In this document: positions 8,603-16,028 of the stretch, in pieces | Position numbering within the stretch: the first letter of the stretch is position 1 | Layout of the letters: every line of letters starts with the position of its first letter | From: Solirubrum sp044628455 | GTDB taxonomy: Bacteria > Bacteroidota > Bacteroidia > Cytophagales > Hymenobacteraceae | Length of the DNA stretch: 64,000 nt | NCBI RefSeq assembly: GCF_044628455.1 | Contig: NZ_JBIYZW010000001.1 | Span: 1,178,001 to 1,242,000 of the forward strand | Reading direction: 5' to 3' | The notes under the pieces: model-generated | Seen by the model: only the letters and a program-made list of their open reading frames with translations | Told to the model about the DNA's origin: nothing | Database searches by the model: none | Translations under genes and position numbers: made by a program

Positions 8603-9247
8603 ATGGCAGTTCTCGTTGGCAAGCGTGCCCCTTCGTTCAAAGCTACCGCCGTTATCGACGGCGAATTCGAGGAGGATTTCTCGCTTGACCGCTACCTAGG
8701 CAAGAAGCACGTGCTCTTCTACTTCTACCCGGCCGATTTCACCTTCGTGTGCCCCACCGAAATCATTGCTTTCCAGGACCGTCTGGCCGAGTTTGAGGCC
8801 AAAGGCGTAGCCGTAGTGGGCTGCTCGACCGACACACACTTCTCGCACTTCGCCTGGCTGCAAACCCCGCGCGACAAGGGCGGCATCGAAGGCGTAACCT
8901 ACCCCCTGGTGGCCGACGCTACCAAGACCATTGCCGCCAACTACGACGTGCTCGGTGGTCACTACGACTACAACGAAGCCGGCGAGATGACCTTCACCGG
9001 TTCGCCCCTGGCCTACCGCGGCCTGTTCCTGATCGACCGCGACGGTATCGTGCGTCACCAGCTGGTGAACGACGGTCCGCTGGGCCGCTCCATCGACGAG
9101 GCCATCCGCATGGTGGACGCGCTGCAGTACTTCGAGAAAAACGGCGAAGTGTGCCCGGCCAACTGGGAAGAAGGCAAGGAAGCCATGCAGGCCACCCGCG
9201 AAGGCGTAGCCAACTACCTGGGCAAGCTGCAGACCGAAACCGTCTAG
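8603..9247 (+). CDS. 2-Cys peroxiredoxin (AhpC/Tsa family)
   Basis: A 214-residue typical 2-Cys peroxiredoxin that reduces hydrogen peroxide and organic hydroperoxides in the cytosol. The peroxidatic cysteine is C50 in DFTFVCPTE, with P43 and T47 of the active-site PxxxT/SxxC pattern; the resolving cysteine is in GEVCPANW near residue 172. Its closest resemblance is to the eukaryote-like Prx1/AhpC1 type and not to short enterobacterial AhpC, and no ahpF is adjacent. It follows the PerR-like gene on the same strand. I found no second PerR box in the 115-base gap, so co-transcription or a different site must be assumed if PerR controls it. Confidence 0.95.
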   Translation: MAVLVGKRAPSFKATAVIDGEFEEDFSLDRYLGKKHVLFYFYPADFTFVCPTEIIAFQDRLAEFEAKGVAVVGCSTDTHFSHFAWLQTPRDKGGIEGVTYPLVADATKTIAANYDVLGGHYDYNEAGEMTFTGSPLAYRGLFLIDRDGIVRHQLVNDGPLGRSIDEAIRMVDALQYFEKNGEVCPANWEEGKEAMQATREGVANYLGKLQTETV

Positions 9248-9290
9248 CCCGCCCCCGAGCCCGGCTGCTCCGTCAGCCTGTAAACCTGAA

Positions 9291-9323
9291 ATGCCCCGGC
9301 CAGCCTTGGTCGGGGCATTTTTT
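9291..9323 (+). terminator. rho-independent terminator after the peroxiredoxin gene
   Basis: The stem ATGCCCCG / CGGGGCAT is extended by GCC/GGT pairing and followed by a run of T (TTTTTTT). Confidence 0.88.
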
Positions 9324-9355
9324 TGGCCAGGCACTGCCCAGCTCGCGGAACCAAG

Positions 9356-9363
9356 TACTTTTG
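9356..9363 (+). promoter_or_regulatory. -7 promoter element of the GNAT gene
   Basis: TACTTTTG fits TAnnTTTG and stands 4 bases before the ATG at 9368, again implying a leaderless or near-leaderless message. Confidence 0.55.
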
Positions 9364-9367
9364 CGGC

Positions 9368-9856
9368 ATGCTACTCCGCCGGGCCACGGCTGCCGATGCT
9401 GCGGGCATCGGCCAGCTGTTCTACGACACCATCACCGAAGTAAACGCGGCTGACTACTCGGCGGCGCAGGTAGAAGCATGGCGCGGCGGCTGGCAGAACC
9501 TGGCGGGCTGGCAGTCCAAAATCCGGGCGCAGCACTTTCTGGTAGCGGAGGATGCCGGCGCGCTGGCGGGATTTACCTCCCTGGCTCCGGATGGCTACCT
9601 GGATTTTATGTTTGTGAGTGCGCGGCACCAGCGCCAGGGCGTGGCCCGGCGGCTCTTACAGGCACTGCTGGCTGAGGCCACCGCCCGGGGTCTGCCGCAG
9701 GTATATACCGACGCCAGCCGCACGGCCCGGGATTTTTTCACTCACCATGGGTTTCAGGTAGTGCGGGAGCAGCACCCGGTGGTAAGGGGCGTGGCCCTGG
9801 TAAACTACCGCATGGTGCGCCCGGTTTCGCTCCCTGAACCCCATCCTACCCGCTAG
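9368..9856 (+). CDS. GNAT family N-acetyltransferase
   Basis: A 162-residue acetyl-CoA-dependent acyltransferase with the GNAT fold. The N-terminal strand and helix are in MLLRRATAADAAGIGQLF, and the acetyl-CoA pyrophosphate loop is in RHQRQGVARRLLQAL (about 86-100, R/QxxGxG/A). A YafP-like C-terminus (TDASRTARDFFTHHGFQVV) suggests a small amine or peptide substrate, but none can be named. The ATG at 9368 follows the -7 box directly. Its TAG stop is in the same reading frame as the waaA gene that follows. Confidence 0.9.
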   Translation: MLLRRATAADAAGIGQLFYDTITEVNAADYSAAQVEAWRGGWQNLAGWQSKIRAQHFLVAEDAGALAGFTSLAPDGYLDFMFVSARHQRQGVARRLLQALLAEATARGLPQVYTDASRTARDFFTHHGFQVVREQHPVVRGVALVNYRMVRPVSLPEPHPTR

Positions 9857-9925
9857 CTCCTGGTTATCCTGTATTCCATAGCCCTGTACCTGTATGCGCT
9901 GCTGCTGCGGCTGCTGGCGCCCTTC

Positions 9926-11110
9926 GTGCCCAAAGCCCGGCTCTGGACCGCAGGGCGGCGTAACCTGCTGCCCCGCGTGGCGCAGCAGCTGGCCGGGGAT
10001 ACCGCGCCGCGGGTGTGGTTTCACTGCGCCTCGCTGGGCGAGTTTGAGCAGGGCCGCCCGCTGATGGAAGCCTACCGCCGGCAATACCCCGGACACCGCA
10101 TCGTGCTTACCTTCTTCTCACCCTCGGGCTACGAGGTGCGCCGCCAGTGGCCGGGGGCCGACTACGTGTTTTACCTGCCGCTCGACACCGCTGCCAATGC
10201 CCGCGCCTTCGTGGCGGCGGTGCAGCCCCGGCTGGCGGTGTTCGTCAAGTACGAGTTCTGGTACCACCACCTCTCGGAGCTGCGGCGCCGGGGCGTGCCG
10301 GTCATCTGCGTGTCGGCAATTTTCCGGCCCCAGCAGGTGTTTTTCAAGCCCTGGGGCGGTTTCTTCCGCCGCATCCTGCGCCAGTTCAGTCACCTCTACA
10401 CCCAGGACGAGGCCTCGGTGGCGCTGCTGCGCGCCGTGGGCCTGACACCGGCCAGCGTGGCCGGCGACACCCGCTTCGACACCGTGGTAGACACCGCCGC
10501 CGCACCCGCCCGGGAGTTGCCGCTGGTGGCGGCTTTCGGGGCCGACGCGGCGCCGGTACTGGTGGCCGGCAGCGTGTGGCCCCCCGACGTGGAGGTGCTC
10601 ACGCCGGCGCTGCGGCGCTGGGCCGACGAGGCCCGGTTTATCATCGCCCCGCACGAAATCGACGAAAGCCACCTGCAACAGGTAGAAGCCGCCCTGCCCG
10701 GCCGGGTGCTGCGCTACTCCCGGGCGACGCCGGCCAACGTGGCCCAGGCCCGGGTGCTGCTCATCGACAACATTGGCCTGCTGCGTGAGCTGTACCGCGC
10801 GGGCGACGTGGCCTATATCGGCGGGGCCTTCGGCAAGGGCCTGCACAACACCCTCGAAGCCGCCGCCTTCGGCCTGCCCCTGCTCTTCGGACCGCGCTAC
10901 GAGAAGTTCCGCGAGGCCCGCGACCTGGTGGCCGACGGCAGCGCCCGCGTAGTGCGCGATGCTGCCGAAGCCCAGGCCCAGCTCGAGCTGCTGCTCACCG
11001 ACCCGGCCCGGCGCCGGCAGTTGGGCCAGCAGGCCCGCGCCTACGTACACGCCCAGGCCGGCGCCACGGCGCGCATTCTGCGCGCGGTGAATGAGCGAAT
11101 GCGTGAATGA
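9926..11110 (+). CDS. waaA: 3-deoxy-D-manno-octulosonic acid transferase (Kdo transferase)
   Basis: At least 394 residues of a GT30 family enzyme that transfers Kdo from CMP-Kdo to lipid A at the inner membrane. The N-terminal domain shows FHCASLGEFEQG and TFFSPSGYEVRR, the middle VFVKYEFWYHHL, and the C-terminal domain IGGAFGKGLHNTLEAAAFG, all standard for WaaA. The GTG at 9926 is the first conventional start, but translation upstream back to the TAG at 9854 gives a hydrophobic stretch (LVILYSIALYLYALLLRLL) that matches the family's usual N-terminal membrane anchor. The true start is therefore probably a non-standard codon near 9857-9870. The C-terminal residues NERMRE are encoded by an intergenic repeat. 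Confidence 0.93.
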   Translation: MPKARLWTAGRRNLLPRVAQQLAGDTAPRVWFHCASLGEFEQGRPLMEAYRRQYPGHRIVLTFFSPSGYEVRRQWPGADYVFYLPLDTAANARAFVAAVQPRLAVFVKYEFWYHHLSELRRRGVPVICVSAIFRPQQVFFKPWGGFFRRILRQFSHLYTQDEASVALLRAVGLTPASVAGDTRFDTVVDTAAAPARELPLVAAFGADAAPVLVAGSVWPPDVEVLTPALRRWADEARFIIAPHEIDESHLQQVEAALPGRVLRYSRATPANVAQARVLLIDNIGLLRELYRAGDVAYIGGAFGKGLHNTLEAAAFGLPLLFGPRYEKFREARDLVADGSARVVRDAAEAQAQLELLLTDPARRRQLGQQARAYVHAQAGATARILRAVNERMRE

Positions 11111-11170
11111 GTGATTCTCGTTCTGCCGTCTGCCCATTCACTCATTCGCCCATTCACCCATTCACTCATT
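11087..11170. repeat. GTGAATGAG/CATTCACTCATT inverted repeat
   Basis: The left arm is built of GTGAATGAGCGAATGCGTGAATGAG units and the right arm (about 11133-11170) of their complements. The left arm encodes the last six residues and the stop codon of waaA, and the right arm ends 9 bases before the rsgA start. A one-armed relative occurs near 23266-23300. Confidence 0.75.
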
Positions 11171-11179
11171 GCCCCCCGC

Positions 11180-12106
11180 ATGACCGGCACCGTTGTTAAA
11201 TCTACCGGCTCGTGGTACCTGGTGCGCGAGCACGCCACGCTCGAGCTGCACCGCTGCCGCCTGCGTGGCAAGTTCAAGCACCAGGGGCTGAAGGTGAGCA
11301 ACCCGCTGGCCGTGGGCGACGTGGTGGAGTTCTCGGTGGAAGAGCAGACCGAGGGCGCGGGCGTCATCGACCACATTGAGCCGCGGCGCAACTACATCAT
11401 CCGCCGCTCGGTGCACAAAACCGAGCACGCCCACATCGTGGCCGCCAACCTCGATCAGGCGCTGCTGGTCGTCACGCTGGCCTCGCCGGCCACCTCGTTC
11501 GGTTTCATCGACCGGTTTCTGGTGACGGCCGAGGCCTATAGCATTCCGGCCACGCTGGTGTTCAACAAGCTCGACCTCTACGACGAAGAACTGCTCGACT
11601 ACCTGGGCCAGGTACAGAAAATGTACGAGCGAATCGGCTACCCCACCCTGCGCTGCTCGGCCGAAACCGGGGAAGGACTCAGCGACATCGAGGCGTTGCT
11701 CGACGCCAAAACCACCCTGCTCTCGGGCCACTCGGGCGTGGGCAAGAGCACGCTCATCAACGCCCTAGTACCCGACCTGGACCTGAAAACCGACGAAATC
11801 AGCGAGTACTCCGACAAGGGCAAGCACACCACCACCTTCGCCGAAATGCTGGTAGTAAGGCCCGGCACCTACCTCATCGACACGCCCGGCATCAAGGAGC
11901 TGGCCCTGGTCGACATCAAGCCCGGCGAGCTGGCCCACTTCTTTCCCGAGATGCGCGAGCGGCTCAACCAGTGCCGCTACCACAACTGCCGCCACGTGGA
12001 AGAGCCCGGCTGCGCCGTGCACGAGGCCGTGGAGAAGGGCAGGATTGCCCTGCCCCGCTACGAAAGCTACCTGAGCATGCTCGCCGGCGAAGACAACCGC
12101 CGCTAA
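11180..12106 (+). CDS. rsgA: ribosome small-subunit-dependent GTPase RsgA
   Basis: A 308-residue circularly permuted GTPase that matures the 30S subunit. An N-terminal OB-fold (about 1-75) precedes the permuted G motifs: G4 FNKLD (about 131-135), then G1 GHSGVGKST, G3 DTPG and the KGKHTTT switch region. The C-terminal zinc site is visible as CRYHNC...GCAV with the intervening His. The ATG at 11180 begins the family's usual MTGTVVKSTGSWY; an in-frame upstream start at 11111 would translate the repeat. It is co-oriented with the GNAT-waaA genes. Confidence 0.96.
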   Translation: MTGTVVKSTGSWYLVREHATLELHRCRLRGKFKHQGLKVSNPLAVGDVVEFSVEEQTEGAGVIDHIEPRRNYIIRRSVHKTEHAHIVAANLDQALLVVTLASPATSFGFIDRFLVTAEAYSIPATLVFNKLDLYDEELLDYLGQVQKMYERIGYPTLRCSAETGEGLSDIEALLDAKTTLLSGHSGVGKSTLINALVPDLDLKTDEISEYSDKGKHTTTFAEMLVVRPGTYLIDTPGIKELALVDIKPGELAHFFPEMRERLNQCRYHNCRHVEEPGCAVHEAVEKGRIALPRYESYLSMLAGEDNRR

Positions 12107-12269
12107 AGCCCGGGGCCCGGGCGGGGGGCGGCCTGACCAATCTATTTTTCGCCGGACTATCCGCCGGCAGAGGCCGCAGCCGGGTTCGGTGCGGGCCCGG
12201 CCCGGCGGCCCCAACCTTTCGGGCCGAAAATCCGATAGCGGAAGGACCTTTCACTCGCCCCCTTTCGCT

Positions 12270-13175
12270 ATGAACTCCGAGCAGCGCGAGCCGACCATCG
12301 GCTTTATTGGCACCGGCCACATGGGTGCAGCCATGGCCACCAACCTGCTGCGGGCCGGCCACCGCCTGCAGGTGTACAACCGCACCGCCGGCAAAACCGA
12401 GCCGCTGCGGCAGCTGGGCGCCCGCGAGGCCGCTACGCCCGCCGAAGCCGCCCGCGACGCCGCCGTCGTATTCAGCATGGTAACCGACGCCGACGCGCTG
12501 CGGGAGCTAACCACCGGCCCCGACGGCCTGCTCAGCGGCCTCGCACCCGAGGCCATCCACGTTTCCTGCAGCACCGTGGGCCCCGACACCAACGAGGAGC
12601 TGGCCCGCGCCCACCAGGAGCACGGCTCGCAGCTGGTGGCCGCGCCGGTGTTTGGCAAGCCCGATGCCGCGGCCACCGGCATGCTCTGGGTGTGCCTCTC
12701 GGGTCCGGCCGAGGCCAAGGCGCGGGTGCAGCCGCTGCTGCGCGCCTTCAGCCAGGGCGTGCACGATTTCGGCGAGGCGGTGGGCGCGGCCAACGTGGTG
12801 AAGCTCTGCGGCAACTTCATGCTGGGCGCCGCCATCGAGGCCATGGCCGAAGCCTTCACGTTGGCCGAAAAGAGCGGCCTCGACCGCCGGCAGGTGTACG
12901 AGATGTTCACCTCCACTTTGTTCGACACGCCGGTGTACCGCAGCTACGGGCGCATGGTGGCCACCGAAGACTACCAGCCCCTGGGGGCCGGGCCGCAGCT
13001 GCTGGAAAAGGATTTGCGCCTAGTGCTCGACCAGGCCCGCGACCGGGGCGTGCCCATGCCCTTCGCCAACATCGTGCTCGACCACCTCAGCGCCACCGTG
13101 CTGCGCCGCCGCACCGACGAGGACTGGACGTCCTTCGCCCGCCGCATTTCCGAGGGCGCCGGCCTGCGCCGCTAA
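12270..13175 (+). CDS. NAD(P)-dependent beta-hydroxyacid dehydrogenase
   Basis: A 301-residue enzyme of the 3-hydroxyisobutyrate dehydrogenase / glyoxylate reductase family. The Rossmann motif GFIGTGHMGAAMATNL is at about 10-25, the substrate loop SCSTVGPDTN at about 92-101, the catalytic region AANVVKLCGNFML (with the conserved Lys) at about 172-184, and the C-terminal helix has LEKDLRLVLDQARDRGVPMP. The substrate cannot be named from sequence. The ATG at 12270 is chosen over 12189 because it places the first strand correctly. Confidence 0.9.
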   Translation: MNSEQREPTIGFIGTGHMGAAMATNLLRAGHRLQVYNRTAGKTEPLRQLGAREAATPAEAARDAAVVFSMVTDADALRELTTGPDGLLSGLAPEAIHVSCSTVGPDTNEELARAHQEHGSQLVAAPVFGKPDAAATGMLWVCLSGPAEAKARVQPLLRAFSQGVHDFGEAVGAANVVKLCGNFMLGAAIEAMAEAFTLAEKSGLDRRQVYEMFTSTLFDTPVYRSYGRMVATEDYQPLGAGPQLLEKDLRLVLDQARDRGVPMPFANIVLDHLSATVLRRRTDEDWTSFARRISEGAGLRR

Positions 13176-13212
13176 GAGCGTAGTTGGCTTTTGTTAAAAG
13201 GTCCCATAGAAC

Positions 13213-13240
13213 GTCATGCCGAGCGCAGTCGAAGCACGAC
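13213..13240. repeat. degenerate GTCATGCCGAG repeat fragment
   Basis: GTCATGCCGAGCGCAGTCGAAG resembles one arm of the GTCATCCTGAG family, without a partner arm. It lies in the 192-base gap after the dehydrogenase; nothing else is apparent in that gap. Confidence 0.4.
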
Positions 13241-13367
13241 CAAAATATTAAACCCCCAAGCCCCTCTGAACCGTATGTGTGGGCTCTAACCCGGGTTCAG
13301 GCAGCCAATGATGGGCACGCGTATGGATAATGCGCGCTGCCGCCGGCGTCAGGCCGCAGCGGCGGCC

Positions 13368-13976
13368 CTACTCGGCCGGGGGCAGCAGCACCTTGTCGAT
13401 GACGTGCAGCACGCCGTTGCTCGACACCACGTCGGGGGTGCTCACGGGGACGCCGTTGACGGTGACCTGCTCGCCCTGCACGCCGATGCGGATTTTCTGG
13501 CCCTGCACGGTAGTCAGCTCCTGTCCGTCGCGCAAATCCACGGCCAGCAGGCGGCTCAGCACCACGTGGTAGCCCAGCAGGCCTTCGAGGTTGGTTTTGC
13601 TTTCGGGCTTGAGCAGGCCCGCCATGAACCCGTAGGGCAGCGCCTTGAAGGCGGCGTTGGAGGGCGCAAACACGGTGTAGGGCCCCTCGCCGGCCAGTCG
13701 CTCGGCCAGCCCGGCCTGCTTGCTGGCCCGCAGCAGCTGGCTTAGCTCGGGCGCCGCCGCCAGGTTGGCGGCCAGGGTGCGGTCGGCGGTGAGGGCCACG
13801 CCACCCACGAGCACGCCGCCGGCCTTGCCCATGCGCAGCGAGTCGGTGCTGGCGTCGGGGTCGTAGGCCACGGAATCGGCGGCGGCAGTGGCGGTGGCGT
13901 CGGTTTCGGCGGGCTCGGAGTTGCAGGCGGTCAGCAAGAGGCCCAGCAGGGCAGCAGCAATCAGACGTTGAGTCAT
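13368..13976 (-). CDS. fasciclin-domain lipoprotein
   Basis: A 202-residue outer-membrane or periplasmic lipoprotein. The signal peptide MTQRLIAAALLGLLLTAC ends in a lipobox with the acylated Cys at residue 18. After a Thr/Ala linker, a single fasciclin (FAS1) domain runs from about 62 to 200, with the H1 motif GPYTVFAPSNAAFKALP and the H2-like SSNGVLHVIDKVLLP end. FAS1 domains mediate adhesion; no enzyme activity is expected. A putative -7 box (TACCTTGG, minus strand) lies just upstream. It stands alone. Confidence 0.92.
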   Translation of the reverse strand: MTQRLIAAALLGLLLTACNSEPAETDATATAAADSVAYDPDASTDSLRMGKAGGVLVGGVALTADRTLAANLAAAPELSQLLRASKQAGLAERLAGEGPYTVFAPSNAAFKALPYGFMAGLLKPESKTNLEGLLGYHVVLSRLLAVDLRDGQELTTVQGQKIRIGVQGEQVTVNGVPVSTPDVVSSNGVLHVIDKVLLPPAE

Positions 13977-14086
13977 GCGGGGGATAAGTTAGTCCGAGCC
14001 AAGGTACGAGGCCGATGGGGCGCCAAGTTGGCACCAGGCCTCGCTAACTTGCAAGGCCCACCGCTCATCAGTGCCCCGCGCTGCTT

Positions 14087-14650
14087 ATGAATGCCCTGGA
14101 TTTGCTTTGGCAACACGCCCTGAGTCTGCTCTTCATCCTGCTGGTTAGCGTCGGGATGTACCGCATGTCCCTGCTCGGCCGGGCCGATTTACCCCGGGTT
14201 ACGGGCCGGGTGACGCGCATCAGCACCGCACACTACACGACGGTTGGCCAACTGGTGTCAGCGCGCCACGCGGGCAGCCTGCGCTACCTGCATCTGGAGG
14301 GGCAGGCCGAACCGTTTGAGTTGTTTGTGGGCACGGCGCCGGGCGACTTCTCCCCCGCCCTCAACCGCCTCGCCCAGCTCCGCACCGGCGACTCTATCTC
14401 GGTGTACTCGGCGCCCAACGGCTTCCGGCTCGGCCCATTGCGCCTGCCCATCCTGCAGGCCCAACCGGAACCTGTAAAACAGGGCGTGCGATTTATCGAC
14501 CGGGGCCCGGAGTCCATCTTCGCCGAAGGCAACCGCAAGCACCAGGTGTTGGCGCTTTGCTGCTGGCTGACGCTTAGCGGCGTGGTTTTTCTGCTGCTAG
14601 TGCTGCGCCGCCGAGAGCGGGAATCAGCCGCTGTCCGGTCGCTATTCTAA
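14087..14650 (+). CDS. hypothetical membrane protein
   Basis: 187 residues with a membrane segment at each end (about 7-27 and 155-175) and a beta-rich soluble part of some 120 residues between them. The layout (TM, soluble domain with GDSISVYSAPNG, TM, short basic tail) recalls DUF3592-like membrane proteins, but the match is loose. No catalytic residues are obvious. It is followed 42 bases later by the cyclophilin gene, which has its own promoter. Confidence 0.7.
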   Translation: MNALDLLWQHALSLLFILLVSVGMYRMSLLGRADLPRVTGRVTRISTAHYTTVGQLVSARHAGSLRYLHLEGQAEPFELFVGTAPGDFSPALNRLAQLRTGDSISVYSAPNGFRLGPLRLPILQAQPEPVKQGVRFIDRGPESIFAEGNRKHQVLALCCWLTLSGVVFLLLVLRRRERESAAVRSLF

Positions 14651-14658
14651 ACCTACCC

Positions 14659-14666
14659 TACCTTTG
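14659..14666 (+). promoter_or_regulatory. -7 promoter element of the cyclophilin gene
   Basis: TACCTTTG matches TAnnTTTG; predicted start near 14671, with a leader of about 22 bases to the ATG at 14693. Confidence 0.5.
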
Positions 14667-14692
14667 CCCGAGTTAACCCCCTTTCTCTGCTT

Positions 14693-15151
14693 ATGAAAAC
14701 CGCTGAAATCCACACCGCCAAGGGCGTGATGAAAGTCGAGTTCTTTGAACAGGACGCCCCCAACACCGTCAAGAACTTCACCGACCTGGCCCAGAAAGGC
14801 TACTACGACGGGCTGAAGTTTCACCGCGTGCTGCCCAACTTCGTGATTCAGGGCGGCTGCCCCAACACCCGCGAGGGCGCCAAGGGTACGCCCGGCACCG
14901 GCGGCCCCGGCTACAAAATCAACTGCGAAACCTCGGGCGGCAACCAGTACCACGACCGCGGCGTGCTGAGCATGGCCCACGCCGGCCGCAACACCGGCGG
15001 CTCGCAGTTCTTCATCTGCCACTCGCGCGACAACACCGCCCACCTCGACCGCGTGCACACCGTGTTCGGCAAAGTGGTGGAGGGCCTCGACGTGATTGAC
15101 CAGATCAAGCCCAACGACGAGATTCAGAAGATTGTCGTGAACGAGGCCTAG
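14693..15151 (+). CDS. cyclophilin-type peptidyl-prolyl cis-trans isomerase
   Basis: A 152-residue single-domain cyclophilin without signal peptide, so cytosolic. Hallmarks: FHRVLPNFVIQGG (catalytic Arg and Phe, about 43-55), SMAHAGRNTGGSQFFIC (about 96-112) and HLDRVHTVFGKVVEGLDVID (about 121-140). The length and order are normal for small bacterial PpiB-like enzymes that speed proline isomerisation in folding proteins. It ends at a strong terminator. Confidence 0.96.
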   Translation: MKTAEIHTAKGVMKVEFFEQDAPNTVKNFTDLAQKGYYDGLKFHRVLPNFVIQGGCPNTREGAKGTPGTGGPGYKINCETSGGNQYHDRGVLSMAHAGRNTGGSQFFICHSRDNTAHLDRVHTVFGKVVEGLDVIDQIKPNDEIQKIVVNEA

Positions 15152-15171
15152 GCTTCGACTTCACCCAACCG

Positions 15172-15208
15172 AAAAGCCCCGCGCACCTTGCTGGTACGCG
15201 GGGCTTTT
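15172..15208. terminator. terminator repeat, copy 1
   Basis: AAAAGCCCCGCGCACC, a 5-base loop TTGCT, then GGTACGCGGGGCTTTTT. The 16-bp stem contains one C-A mismatch. Two more copies at 17535 and 21562 differ only in the loop. It can terminate the cyclophilin gene and, on the minus strand, the glyoxalase-like gene. Confidence 0.93.
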
Positions 15209-15280
15209 TGTTGGGTCACAGGTGTGACATACCAGCATACCGACGAGCCAGGTAGCCGCCCGAGCCCAGGCCAGCAGCCA

Positions 15281-15925
15281 TTAGTAGCGGAGGGTCAGGC
15301 ACAGGCGCTCCACCGTTCGTTGCTGTCCCTGCCGCCCGTTGTCGAAGGTCAGGATAACCCATTCGCGGGCTGCGGGCACAAACGCAAGGGAGCCGGCCGC
15401 CGCAAAGCACTCCAGGTAGTGGCGACTGCCCGCACCGCTGTACTCAAACACGGTCCCGGTAAGCCGGGCGACACCATTGGGGTGCTGCAACGGTTCCGCG
15501 TCGTGCGGGGTTTGGCCCGGGAAGGGCAGCCGAAACGTCCAGGGCAGAGTCGGATGGTCGGTGTTCGGCAGTACGTCGATGGCCAGGCCGGGCGGAAAGT
15601 ATTCCGGCTGGTAGTGCTGCGCCCCTGTGAACAGCCGGTCGCTGGCCGCGTCGCGCACCACGCACAGGCCCAGCAGCGAGTAGCCCGTATCCTGGGGCCG
15701 GGCGCGCAACCCCAACCCCACGGCCCGCACCGGGGCGCTGTCCAGCTCGGCGGCGTTGTGCACCCATAACACCTCCAGGTAGCCGTTTTCGAAGTAGAAC
15801 TTGCGGTTGGCGGTGCCTTGCCCCGGGTGTACGCGCCGGCTGCCTTCGGCAAACCCCAGAGCCAGCAGCTCGTCGGCTACCTGCCCCTGGTCGTCGGTGA
15901 AAATGAAAAGGTGGTGCAGCTCCAT
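15281..15925 (-). CDS. glyoxalase-like (VOC superfamily) protein
   Basis: A 214-residue protein of the Glyoxalase_3-like group. The N-terminal MELHHLFIFTDD with paired His, the segment FYFENGYLEVLWV and the Glu in VFEYSG are consistent with a vicinal-oxygen-chelate metal site. Substrate unknown. The ATG at 15925 was chosen because the upstream in-frame extension is a translated shadow of the neighbouring gene. It lies 103 bases downstream of the T9SS cargo gene on the same strand. Confidence 0.8.
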   Translation of the reverse strand: MELHHLFIFTDDQGQVADELLALGFAEGSRRVHPGQGTANRKFYFENGYLEVLWVHNAAELDSAPVRAVGLGLRARPQDTGYSLLGLCVVRDAASDRLFTGAQHYQPEYFPPGLAIDVLPNTDHPTLPWTFRLPFPGQTPHDAEPLQHPNGVARLTGTVFEYSGAGSRHYLECFAAAGSLAFVPAAREWVILTFDNGRQGQQRTVERLCLTLRY

Positions 15926-16028
15926 AGTGGATGATGGTTGGATTACGGCGCGGGGCTGCCCGCCGCGGCTTGACGGGCAGCCCCGCGCTACGGCAGGGCC
16001 AGAAAATACGGATGAAGGACTGGGCAGC

